Below, one piece after another: positions 43,731 to 51,365 of a DNA stretch of 64,000 nucleotides. Each line of letters starts with the position of its first letter. Within the stretch, counting starts at the first letter, position 1. Origin of the DNA: an uncultured Treponema sp. (GTDB lineage Bacteria; Spirochaetota; Spirochaetia; Treponematales; Treponemataceae). The notes under the pieces were generated by a model that was not told where the DNA came from, searched no databases, and saw only the letters and a program-made list of their open reading frames with translations. The DNA lies in assembly GCA_937885175.1 (NCBI GenBank), contig CAKZZO010000128.1:1-64000 (forward strand), read 5' to 3'. A program made the translations under genes and the position numbers.

Positions 43731-44654
43731 ATGCATACTAATTTTAAAAAAATCAGAATTATTGTTATAGGAATAGCAATCATTGCCCTTGCGGTGCTTA
43801 TCCCGGTAAGGCACGGATCTGTCGAAAGTCTGGAGGTAGCTGACCCGGTAATTCCAGTCAGTGCGACCACAGTAAAGCGCGGCAACATGCAGGAATACCT
43901 CCTCATGAATGGCGGTGTCCGCTCAGAGAATGCCATTTCCGTATACCCTAACATGGCCGGTAAAATTTCAAGCGTTCCTGTCGTTTTGGGAAGCAGTGTC
44001 AAAAAAGGTCAGCTGATTGCAGAAATTGACCCGTCAACACCGGGTACGGCTTACCGGGCAAACCCCGTCTATGCGCCGATTTCAGGTGTCATCACTTCGC
44101 TTCCGCTTCCAGTCGGTACTTATGTTACGCAGTCTACTCCAGTCGGTAAAATCGGCGACATCAAGTCACTTCAGGTCCTTTCCCATGTTCCAGAGCGACA
44201 TGTTGCCGTCTTAAAGCCGGGGCTCAAAGCCCATGTCACTCTTGAAGCGTATCCAAACGAAAGTTTCGACGCTCACATTCAGCGCGTTTCTCCGATTGTC
44301 GATGAAATCTCACGCAGCAAGGAAGTTTACTATGTATTCGACAGCCTCGACGAGCGCATCAATGTCGGTATGTATGTAAAAATCCGCCTTGACACGGTTC
44401 TCCATGAAAACGTACTCAATGTACCGATTGACTCACTGCTTGTGACCGACCACGGCACATTCCTGTACACGATTACTGCCGATGACACGATTAAAGAAAA
44501 AGAAGTTCATACCGGCGTCACCATTGACGGTGTCGTAGAAATTCTTGACGGTATAGAGGAAGGCGAAAAAATCGTTGCTTCCGGTATCCGTACCGTCGCT
44601 GATGGTGCAAAAATCCGTATCGCATCATCTGATAATCAGGGAGAAGCCCTATGA
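43731..44654 (+). CDS. RND efflux periplasmic adaptor (HlyD/membrane fusion family)
   Basis: The 307-residue protein has an N-terminal membrane anchor (IIVIGIAIIALAVLIPV), a lipoyl/barrel-sandwich region split by a very short hairpin (GKISSVPVVLGSSVKKGQLI and PISGVITSLPLPVGTYV), a beta-barrel domain (VLSHVPERHVAVLKPGLKAH) and a membrane-proximal end (EIVASGIRT-type, here EKIVASGIRTVADGAKIRI). It links the RND pump to the TolC-type channel. GAGGAGG precedes the ATG. The hairpin is short compared with AcrA, as in many metal or lipid efflux adaptors. Its end overlaps the pump gene by four bases. Confidence 0.92.
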   Translation: MHTNFKKIRIIVIGIAIIALAVLIPVRHGSVESLEVADPVIPVSATTVKRGNMQEYLLMNGGVRSENAISVYPNMAGKISSVPVVLGSSVKKGQLIAEIDPSTPGTAYRANPVYAPISGVITSLPLPVGTYVTQSTPVGKIGDIKSLQVLSHVPERHVAVLKPGLKAHVTLEAYPNESFDAHIQRVSPIVDEISRSKEVYYVFDSLDERINVGMYVKIRLDTVLHENVLNVPIDSLLVTDHGTFLYTITADDTIKEKEVHTGVTIDGVVEILDGIEEGEKIVASGIRTVADGAKIRIASSDNQGEAL

Positions 44655-47600
44655 GCATTTCAAAGAAAGTCCTTGAACATCCGGTTCTGACGCTCTGTGT
44701 ATTTGCTCTTATCGCTATCATTGCAGTATTTACGCTCGGTAAGATTAAGATTGCCTTGCTGCCGGAAGTTACATTCCCGCAGGTTGCTGTTCAGACCGTG
44801 TATGAAAACGCGGGGCCGGAATCAGTGGAAAAGAGCGTTACGGAAGTACTTGAAAGCGGCTTGATGAGCGTCAATAAGTTAAAGAAATTGACTTCAAAGT
44901 CATTTGAAGGCTTCTCCAGCATCACGCTGGAATTTAACTACGGCACAAACCTTGATGCGGCAGTAAACGATATCCGTGACAAACTTGACACCGTAAAAGG
45001 CCGTCTGCCGAAAGATGCTAAGGCACCGCAGATTTTCCGTTTCAGCACGAGTGCGGCTCCAATCATGATGATAGCAATCAGCGGCAACCGATCTTCTGAC
45101 GAAGTGCGCCGCATTGTGAATGATACGATTATTCCACGCCTAAAGCAGACTGACGGTGTTGCCCAGGCTTCAATCGTCGGCGGCCGAGATTCAATAGTCC
45201 GTGTTGAGCTTGATCAGAACCGCCTCGATGCCTACAACATGACCCTTATGCAGATTGCAAATACGATTAGCAACGCAAACCTTGAAGTCGGCGGCGGTGA
45301 TGTTTCAGAAGGCAAGACAAAACTCATGGTTCGTACTACAGGTGAATATTCATCGGTCGAACAGATTGCCGATACGGTTGTCGGCATTATGAACGGCTAT
45401 GAAGTGCGTCTTTCTGATGTCGCGGAAGTTTCGATGGGCTACAGCGATGAAAAGAACCGCGTTTACATCAACGGTAAGCCAGGCTTGTACATCAATGTCA
45501 ACAAACAAAGCGGTGCAAACACCGTACAGGTTTCTGATGCCGTCCACGAAAAGATTAAGGAACTTAAAGCCACGCTTCCGCCGGACATAGACATGCACTT
45601 TCTGACAGATGATGCCATCGATGTCCGAAATACATTGAATGAACTGATTCATTCAATTGTAGAAGGCTTTCTCCTCTCAATCATAGTTTTGATTGTATTC
45701 TTGCGCAATGTCCGCAGTACCATAATCATGGGAATTTCTATTCCCTTTAGCATTATGATTACATTGCTGATTATGGCCATTGCGGGAATCACCCTGAACC
45801 TTATCAGTATGACCGGTTTGATTCTGGGTGTCGGTATGGTCGTCGATGCTTCGGTCGTCGTTTTGGAAAACATCTTCTCTTATCGGGAACGCGGCTCACA
45901 GCCAAAAGTCGCGGCTGCAATCGGTACGCAGGAAGTTATGACATCGGTCATTTCAGGTAACTTGACGACAATCTGTGTCTTTATTCCTTTCTTCCTCTTT
46001 AAGAGCGACCTCGATATTATCGGTGAGATTTTCACCAACCTGATGGTCGTCATCATCATCTGTCTGGTTGCGTCTCTCTTCGTCGCTATGTTCCTCGTTC
46101 CGATTCTGGCAGGTAAGTTCATCGTTGTCCAGACAAAGGCCGAAAAGCCGCTCACCAATCCGCTTTTAATCTTCCTCGATAAGAAAATTGAGGATGCGAT
46201 TACAGGACTTACGAGCGTGTACCGAAAGGGACTGCACTATGTTCTTCAGCATCGGTTCAGTACCCTGGTGATTGCAACGAGTGCGATGCTTGCCGCATTT
46301 GTGCTCTTTGCTAAGATTCCGATTATGTTTATGGGCGAGATGGCAGGAACGACCGTCAAACTCTACGTAACCACTCCACTGGGCACAAAACTCGGCGACA
46401 CCTACGATGTATTGAACCGTCTGGCAAAAATCGCCGCCGATGAAGTAAAGGGCTATGATTCTATCGTCGTTGCAGCAGGTAAGGACTTTGAGGCTAATAT
46501 CGATGCGACCAACAAAGGCAGCATCGACGTTACATTGCCGCCAGTCAAAGATCAGATTGACCGGGACAAAGTGGTTAAGCAAAAACTCCGCAAGCACTTC
46601 AATGAATTCCCGGGCGTGCGCTTCTCATTCATGGCTGACGGTCTTGATCAGGCGAACGGTCCTGCCATCAAGATTGTCTTTACATCAAAGGATCTGGCCG
46701 CTTCTACGGTGCTGGCAAACCAGTATATTGATGCCATTAAATCAAAAGTGCCGGAAGTTACGGAGCCGAGAATCGATATGGAAGACGGTCTTCCGCAGGC
46801 AGAAGTACACATCGACCGCGACCGCGCTTCTCAGTTCGGGCTTAATGTCGCCTCAATCGCAACAGAAATTTCTGCGAGCGTAAACGGCTACAAGGCTTCT
46901 GTGTACCGCAAGAACGGTAACGACTACGACATTAGGCTGCTCTTCCGCGATGAAGACCGCGAGACCATCTCTAACCTCGACAATATCTATGTCACCGGTC
47001 CGAAGGGACGCTATCCTGTATCGAACTTTGCCCACATTGAACGCGGTTTTGGCCCGGTTACGATTAACCGTGAAAATCAGAGCCGTGTCGTTAACTTGAC
47101 GGCAAGCCTTGCGGAAGGTATTTCTGCAGGTGACGCAGAAGCACACATTAAGGAAGCGACAAAAGGTCTCATCATTCCTGAGAACGTTACGGTTTCATAT
47201 GACGGTTCTTGGAAAAAGACTCAGAAAACAGGTGCGGTGTTTGGAATCATCCTCTTCCTTGCTATCGTGCTCGTCTTCGGTGTTATGGCGGGAACATACG
47301 AATCCTTCCTTGACCCGATTATCAACTTCTTTACGATGCCCTTCCTTATCATCGGTGTCGCATTGATTCATGTCATCACAGGAAGCATGTTCACGATGAT
47401 TTCAATGTTCGGTATGGTCATGCTGGTCGGTATCGTCGTTAATAACGGTATCATTCTGGTTGATCAGACGAACCTGCAGGTACGGCGCGGCATGCCGCTT
47501 CTTGAAGCGTGTGAGGATGCGGGTGCTTCCCGTCTGCGTCCGGTCTTGATGACGACGCTTACGACGATTCTCGGCATGGTTCCCTTGGCCTTCTTCTCTG

Positions 47601-47800
47601 ATCCCAGCGTCAGTTATACACAGCCGATTGGCCTGTGTATTGTCGGCGGACTTACCACGAGTACCTTGGTCACGCTCTTTGTCATTCCGGTCATCTACTC
47701 ACTGGTCAGCAAGAAAAAGGTGATTCAGCAGGTACAGAACCCGGCTCTTGAAGCGGCCTTGAATGGTACGGCAGAAGCAGCTGAAGGAGGTGACAAATGA
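44651..47800 (+). CDS. RND-family efflux transporter (HAE1-like)
   Basis: The 1049-residue pump has the duplicated RND layout with twelve membrane segments: the first near 12-30 ([20 protein letters not shown]), a large periplasmic loop, segments 2-6 at about 340-490, segment 7 near 535, a second loop, and segments 8-12 at about 860-1015. The TM4 proton-relay motif reads [14 protein letters not shown] with Asp399; the second Asp of AcrB is Ala here. Segments such as [15 protein letters not shown] and [13 protein letters not shown] are hallmarks of the HAE1 group. Substrate unknown (drugs, bile salts or lipids). ATG overlaps the adaptor stop. Confidence 0.95.
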   Translation: MSISKKVLEHPVLTLCVFALIAIIAVFTLGKIKIALLPEVTFPQVAVQTVYENAGPESVEKSVTEVLESGLMSVNKLKKLTSKSFEGFSSITLEFNYGTNLDAAVNDIRDKLDTVKGRLPKDAKAPQIFRFSTSAAPIMMIAISGNRSSDEVRRIVNDTIIPRLKQTDGVAQASIVGGRDSIVRVELDQNRLDAYNMTLMQIANTISNANLEVGGGDVSEGKTKLMVRTTGEYSSVEQIADTVVGIMNGYEVRLSDVAEVSMGYSDEKNRVYINGKPGLYINVNKQSGANTVQVSDAVHEKIKELKATLPPDIDMHFLTDDAIDVRNTLNELIHSIVEGFLLSIIVLIVFLRNVRSTIIMGISIPFSIMITLLIMAIAGITLNLISMTGLILGVGMVVDASVVVLENIFSYRERGSQPKVAAAIGTQEVMTSVISGNLTTICVFIPFFLFKSDLDIIGEIFTNLMVVIIICLVASLFVAMFLVPILAGKFIVVQTKAEKPLTNPLLIFLDKKIEDAITGLTSVYRKGLHYVLQHRFSTLVIATSAMLAAFVLFAKIPIMFMGEMAGTTVKLYVTTPLGTKLGDTYDVLNRLAKIAADEVKGYDSIVVAAGKDFEANIDATNKGSIDVTLPPVKDQIDRDKVVKQKLRKHFNEFPGVRFSFMADGLDQANGPAIKIVFTSKDLAASTVLANQYIDAIKSKVPEVTEPRIDMEDGLPQAEVHIDRDRASQFGLNVASIATEISASVNGYKASVYRKNGNDYDIRLLFRDEDRETISNLDNIYVTGPKGRYPVSNFAHIERGFGPVTINRENQSRVVNLTASLAEGISAGDAEAHIKEATKGLIIPENVTVSYDGSWKKTQKTGAVFGIILFLAIVLVFGVMAGTYESFLDPIINFFTMPFLIIGVALIHVITGSMFTMISMFGMVMLVGIVVNNGIILVDQTNLQVRRGMPLLEACEDAGASRLRPVLMTTLTTILGMVPLAFFSDPSVSYTQPIGLCIVGGLTTSTLVTLFVIPVIYSLVSKKKVIQQVQNPALEAALNGTAEAAEGGDK

Positions 47801-48078
47801 TTCGTATTGAGATAATCGCAAATCAGTCTCTGGAAGTGGAATTGACGACGAGCCTGGAGCAGGCGATTCCCGATTTTATGTACACGGTGATTCCGCTTGC
47901 GACCGGTCGCGGTGGCGATGCCCGTAAACTGGGAGATACCACCTGGCCAGAAACGAACATCGTCATCATTTCCTATGCGGATGACAGCGTACAGGAAAGG
48001 GTGGAAAAAGTAGTGGACTTCATAAAGAAAAAGTTCCCCACTGAGGGTACGAAACTCTTTGTGATGCACGACAGATAG
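47797..48078 (+). CDS. small PII-like transporter-associated protein
   Basis: The 93-residue protein overlaps the pump stop by four bases. Its pattern ([60 protein letters not shown]) is that of a small ferredoxin-fold, PII-like protein of the type found next to RND pumps in Bacteroidetes and spirochaetes (PG0541-like). A Gly-rich loop (GRGGDARKLGD) sits where PII proteins carry their T or B loop. It lacks a signal peptide, so it could bind the cytoplasmic side of the pump and control it in response to a small ligand. AGGAGGTGA lies ahead of the ATG. Confidence 0.8.
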   Translation: MIRIEIIANQSLEVELTTSLEQAIPDFMYTVIPLATGRGGDARKLGDTTWPETNIVIISYADDSVQERVEKVVDFIKKKFPTEGTKLFVMHDR

Positions 48079-48093
48079 AAAGACGGGCTGTTT

Positions 48094-49767
48094 CTACCGT
48101 TGACGGCGGTCGTTGCGGCCTTGGTAGAAACGCTGTTTTTCCTTGTACATTGCGGCATCTGCCCGCTGGAATACGGTCTTATACTCTTCGTCTTCTTCGC
48201 CATAAAGCGTGTAGCCTGAGGAAATGGACAGTTCGATGTCGTACTGGCGTTCAGTCTGGTTAAAGGAACTTATCGCAGCCCGATATTTTGTAAACAGGTG
48301 AGAAAGATAGTCAGCGGTTATCTTTTCTTTGATGACGATAAATTCATCTCCGCCGATACGATACACAGCGTCATCTCCAAAAGCAGTTTTAAGCACCTTT
48401 GCGGCATCGGAAATCAAGGCATCGCCAATTTCATGCCCCAGAGTATCATTCACATGCTTGAGACCGTTCACGTCAAAGACAATGACGGCAAAATCTGCCA
48501 TATGCTCGTGGATTTTTCTGTCTAGCAGTTTGATTCTGTCCATGTAGGCGGCCTTGTTCCCTACCCCCGTCATGGCATCGGTATAGGCCTGAGCATGAAT
48601 GTAGCTGATGTATTCCTGCAATTCCCCAGCCATTTTTCTGATGCTTTCGGCAAGTTTTCCAATCTCGTCGTCTGAATGATGATGAATGGGTATGTTGAGC
48701 TCACCGCGGGCTATGCGGGAAGATGCATAGGTCAACTCTCCGATAGGGCGAATGATATAGCGCATGATGAGCCGCATGGTAATTATCGTTGCCATCACAA
48801 CCAGCAGAAAAATAATCACCATGACAATGCGCATGCGGACAAGAGGCTGCAAGACCTCACTGGCAGGAGATGTGATAGCCAGAACCATGCCGTTCTGCAT
48901 GTCTGCGCCAACGAGATAATGCGCTTCCCCATGCCAACGGTAGCACCCTACAGACATTTTCTTTTCCCGCTCAGAAAGCAGGTAGCGGGAAGCCTCTCGC
49001 AGGGATTCGTTAAACTGAACGCCAGAAAGACCTTCGGGGTATTCACGATGATAGACAAGGCTGCCGTTCTGCCCGAGGAGAAAACCAAAGCCGTTTTTGT
49101 AGTCAATAGTATCAACCACTTGATGGATTGCCGCCATATACATATCCATACCGACGACACCAAAGAAGGAGTTGTCACACCATACAGGAATAATGAAGGA
49201 AATCATCAGTACGTTAATGTTTTTATTTGAATAGGGCTCCATCCACATGGGGATTCCCCGTTCCTTTGGCTCATAGTACCAGCCAACATGCTCGCGGTCA
49301 TTACTGGCGTACTTGAGGATGTCGGTAGGAGTAATGCTCATGTAGTTTCCGTCTTCACGATGCGTAAGAAAGATACCCGCGGTAGAACCATACACATGGG
49401 GATCGGGACGAAAATACACCGTTTCAATATCTCCGGCAACAGCGGCCGCCTCAGCGGAACGTATGGCAAGGGCTTCCATAAAGGCCTGCATGTAAGCGGG
49501 CTCTTGCTGCAGGCGATGGATATCTGCATTTTCAATAATATACTGGGAAAGTGTTTTTACACCCCGCTCTACGGCCGCCATGTGAGCATTCAGTTCACTC
49601 GCCTTCTGTTTTACGAGCATATTCATAGTGGCGGCATTTTCCTCGGAGATGATGTGCCTCATTTCCCTGGAGCCAATGACCGCAACAAGGGCGTAAAGTC
49701 CAAAGACAATGCCGCACAAAAGAGAAAGCATTTTTTTACGAATAGAATGTCCGATTTTATCCTTCAT
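48094..49767 (-). CDS. membrane diguanylate cyclase with Cache and HAMP domains
   Basis: The 557-residue receptor has membrane segments at about 12-32 and 305-325 flanking a Cache-type periplasmic sensor (YFRPDPHVYGSTAGIF, FIIPVWCDNSFFGVVGMDMY), a HAMP domain (RYIIRPIGELTYASSRIARG), a short coiled coil and a C-terminal GGDEF domain. The active-site motif is intact: YRIGGDEFIV, with GGDEF at 472-476, so it should make cyclic di-GMP. The RxxD inhibitory site reads FGDD and lacks the Arg. It is second in a minus-strand pair, 12 bases after its neighbour, and likely linked to the PilZ-like reader elsewhere in the window. Confidence 0.94.
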   Translation of the reverse strand: MKDKIGHSIRKKMLSLLCGIVFGLYALVAVIGSREMRHIISEENAATMNMLVKQKASELNAHMAAVERGVKTLSQYIIENADIHRLQQEPAYMQAFMEALAIRSAEAAAVAGDIETVYFRPDPHVYGSTAGIFLTHREDGNYMSITPTDILKYASNDREHVGWYYEPKERGIPMWMEPYSNKNINVLMISFIIPVWCDNSFFGVVGMDMYMAAIHQVVDTIDYKNGFGFLLGQNGSLVYHREYPEGLSGVQFNESLREASRYLLSEREKKMSVGCYRWHGEAHYLVGADMQNGMVLAITSPASEVLQPLVRMRIVMVIIFLLVVMATIITMRLIMRYIIRPIGELTYASSRIARGELNIPIHHHSDDEIGKLAESIRKMAGELQEYISYIHAQAYTDAMTGVGNKAAYMDRIKLLDRKIHEHMADFAVIVFDVNGLKHVNDTLGHEIGDALISDAAKVLKTAFGDDAVYRIGGDEFIVIKEKITADYLSHLFTKYRAAISSFNQTERQYDIELSISSGYTLYGEEDEEYKTVFQRADAAMYKEKQRFYQGRNDRRQR

Positions 49768-49779
49768 GCGCAGTTTCCG

Positions 49780-51159
49780 TTATGAGCGTTTGACCCCATT
49801 GCCGCCCATCTCTTTTACCAGATAGCAGCCCTGTGCCGCCCGATAGTAATTCTTCTTGATAGTATCGGAAAGCCTCACTTCTGTCACCCCAACCGAAACC
49901 GTCACCTGTCCATTCTGCTCTATTTCCGCCACAAACTGACGGCACAAATCGTAGGAGTCCGACACTTGCTGAGCCATGAGCACGGCAAATTCATCACCAC
50001 CCCAGCGGAAGATTTCGTCCTGCTCGCCAAAAATGCGGAGGGCACATGAGGTAACATACCTGAGCACCGAGTCTCCATCCAGACGGTCGTTTGCCTCCTT
50101 AAAGAAGTCGATGTCAAATACAGCGATGGACTTGTAGCGGGTTGTATTGAATATGCCGCGTTCGCCGTACACTTCCTTAAAGTAATTGCGGTTGTAAAGC
50201 CCGGTCAAGGAATCGGTCATAGGTTCTTCGGACGAAAGCGTTTTTTTCTTTCCTCCACTTTTCCACAAGAGGAAATAGGCAGTCAAGAAAATGACAGCCC
50301 CGGCCAGGACGATTGCCAGCGCAAACAAGCCGTTAAAAAGCTCCCGATGATACTCGGAAACGGTATTTTGCACCACCAGATACCAGTCCAATTCACTTAT
50401 ATAACTGGTGACCAAAAAACCATTCTTACGCTTTATATACACATATTCTTCCGTTGAGGAAAGCATCTGTCCGCTGTGATAGGTAGTCTCGATGTTTATG
50501 GTATGCGTGTCCACCTGCACCAGACCATCTTTGTTTACCAGATTGATTTTTACTTTGTACTGCTGTTCATATTGTGCAAAAAGTTTCTGCAAATCCGACA
50601 TAATCACACCAACACCACAGACTCCCAGCAGCTTTTTCCGCTGATTTTCCACGCGGACATTCAGAAAGACCGTCCATTGGTTTTCATTGTTCTGGTCAAT
50701 ATCCACATCAAGGTTCATCTGGACATTTTTAGTGATAAAATTAGTATACCAACTGTCATGGTTGTCAGAATCTGGCTGAATGATTTTTTCAATACCCTCT
50801 GCCGTATAGTAACGATGCGTTTTATCAGAAATAAAATAGGCAGTACTGTAATTTCCACTGGACTGTATGCCTGAAAGCCACATGCGCATTTTTTCTGCCA
50901 TAAAAGATGAAGGATATGACGTCTCGTCTTCCAAAAGTTCAAGGACGACACCGTTTCCCGCCATGGCCTTGGCAACCATAACAGGCCCATGGATGCGGGC
51001 TTCGATATCGTCATGAATCAACTCCGTCAAAAGAACATGAAATTCATCCGCAGAGTATGTCTCCCTGTCAGGAACCGCATAATGCACCAACAAAGGAATG
51101 CAGAGGGAAATAAGCAGCAGAATAAAAAAAAGCAGTGGATTGCCTTGTTTGTTTTTCAT
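49780..51159 (-). CDS. membrane diguanylate cyclase with periplasmic sensor
   Basis: About 459 residues from ATG 51159, chosen over GTG 51171 because a purine-rich GAGAGAG lies just ahead. Membrane segments lie at about 9-28 (LLFFILLLISLCIPLLVHY) and 275-295 (GLFALAIVLAGAVIFLTAYF), with a Cache-like periplasmic domain between them (TAYFISDKTHRYYTAEGIEK). The C-terminal GGDEF domain is complete: MTDSLTGLYNRNYFKEV and FRWGGDEFAVL (GGDEF at about 387-391). The inhibitory RxxD position reads GEQD. It is the first gene of the pair with the adjacent Cache-HAMP-GGDEF receptor. Substrate GTP; product cyclic di-GMP. Confidence 0.93.
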   Translation of the reverse strand: MKNKQGNPLLFFILLLISLCIPLLVHYAVPDRETYSADEFHVLLTELIHDDIEARIHGPVMVAKAMAGNGVVLELLEDETSYPSSFMAEKMRMWLSGIQSSGNYSTAYFISDKTHRYYTAEGIEKIIQPDSDNHDSWYTNFITKNVQMNLDVDIDQNNENQWTVFLNVRVENQRKKLLGVCGVGVIMSDLQKLFAQYEQQYKVKINLVNKDGLVQVDTHTINIETTYHSGQMLSSTEEYVYIKRKNGFLVTSYISELDWYLVVQNTVSEYHRELFNGLFALAIVLAGAVIFLTAYFLLWKSGGKKKTLSSEEPMTDSLTGLYNRNYFKEVYGERGIFNTTRYKSIAVFDIDFFKEANDRLDGDSVLRYVTSCALRIFGEQDEIFRWGGDEFAVLMAQQVSDSYDLCRQFVAEIEQNGQVTVSVGVTEVRLSDTIKKNYYRAAQGCYLVKEMGGNGVKRS

Positions 51160-51190
51160 ACACTCTCTCACAATGAATTTATTCCCTTAC

Positions 51191-51219
51191 ATTTTACCAC
51201 ACATTCATAAATCCCGCAA
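51191..51219 (-). promoter_or_regulatory. promoter of the GGDEF pair
   Basis: On the minus strand TTGCGG (51219-51214) and TAAAAT (51196-51191) at 17 bases. The -10 box overlaps the left arm of the dyad at 51193-51239. Confidence 0.55.
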
Positions 51220-51239
51220 GAAAGACCCTGTGTGGTAAA
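51193..51239. promoter_or_regulatory. inverted repeat between divergent operons
   Basis: TTTACCACACA (51193-51203) and TGTGTGGTAAA (51229-51239) are perfect 11-base inverted arms separated by 25 bases. They bracket the -35 region of the GGDEF promoter, and the right arm ends just ahead of the AddB-side promoter. Candidate binding site for one shared regulator. Confidence 0.55.
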
Positions 51240-51242
51240 CCA

Positions 51243-51271
51243 TTGCCTTTTGACAAAGCATACAGTATACT
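51243..51271 (+). promoter_or_regulatory. promoter of the AddB/AddA-type operon
   Basis: TTGCCT (51243-51248) and TATACT (51266-51271) at 17 bases; start near 51278. A stronger-looking TTGACA at 51250-51255 lacks a good -10 partner. Confidence 0.6.
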
Positions 51272-51282
51272 TTACTAGTGTC

Positions 51283-51360
51283 GTGATACACTACAGCGGC
51301 ACAGCCTATGAAGATGAAGAATCCCTTGTATTCAGCGATTTGATTACGGAGGCGAATTAA
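51283..51360 (+). CDS. possible 25-codon leader peptide
   Basis: GTG 51283 to TAA 51360 encodes 25 residues with a normal amino acid mix (IHYSGTAYEDEESLVFSD). It begins about five bases after the predicted RNA start and ends six bases before the AddB-type ATG. There is no ribosome binding site ahead of the GTG, so it could be leaderless or simply untranslated. Confidence 0.25.
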   Translation: MIHYSGTAYEDEESLVFSDLITEAN

Positions 51361-51365
51361 AAGGC

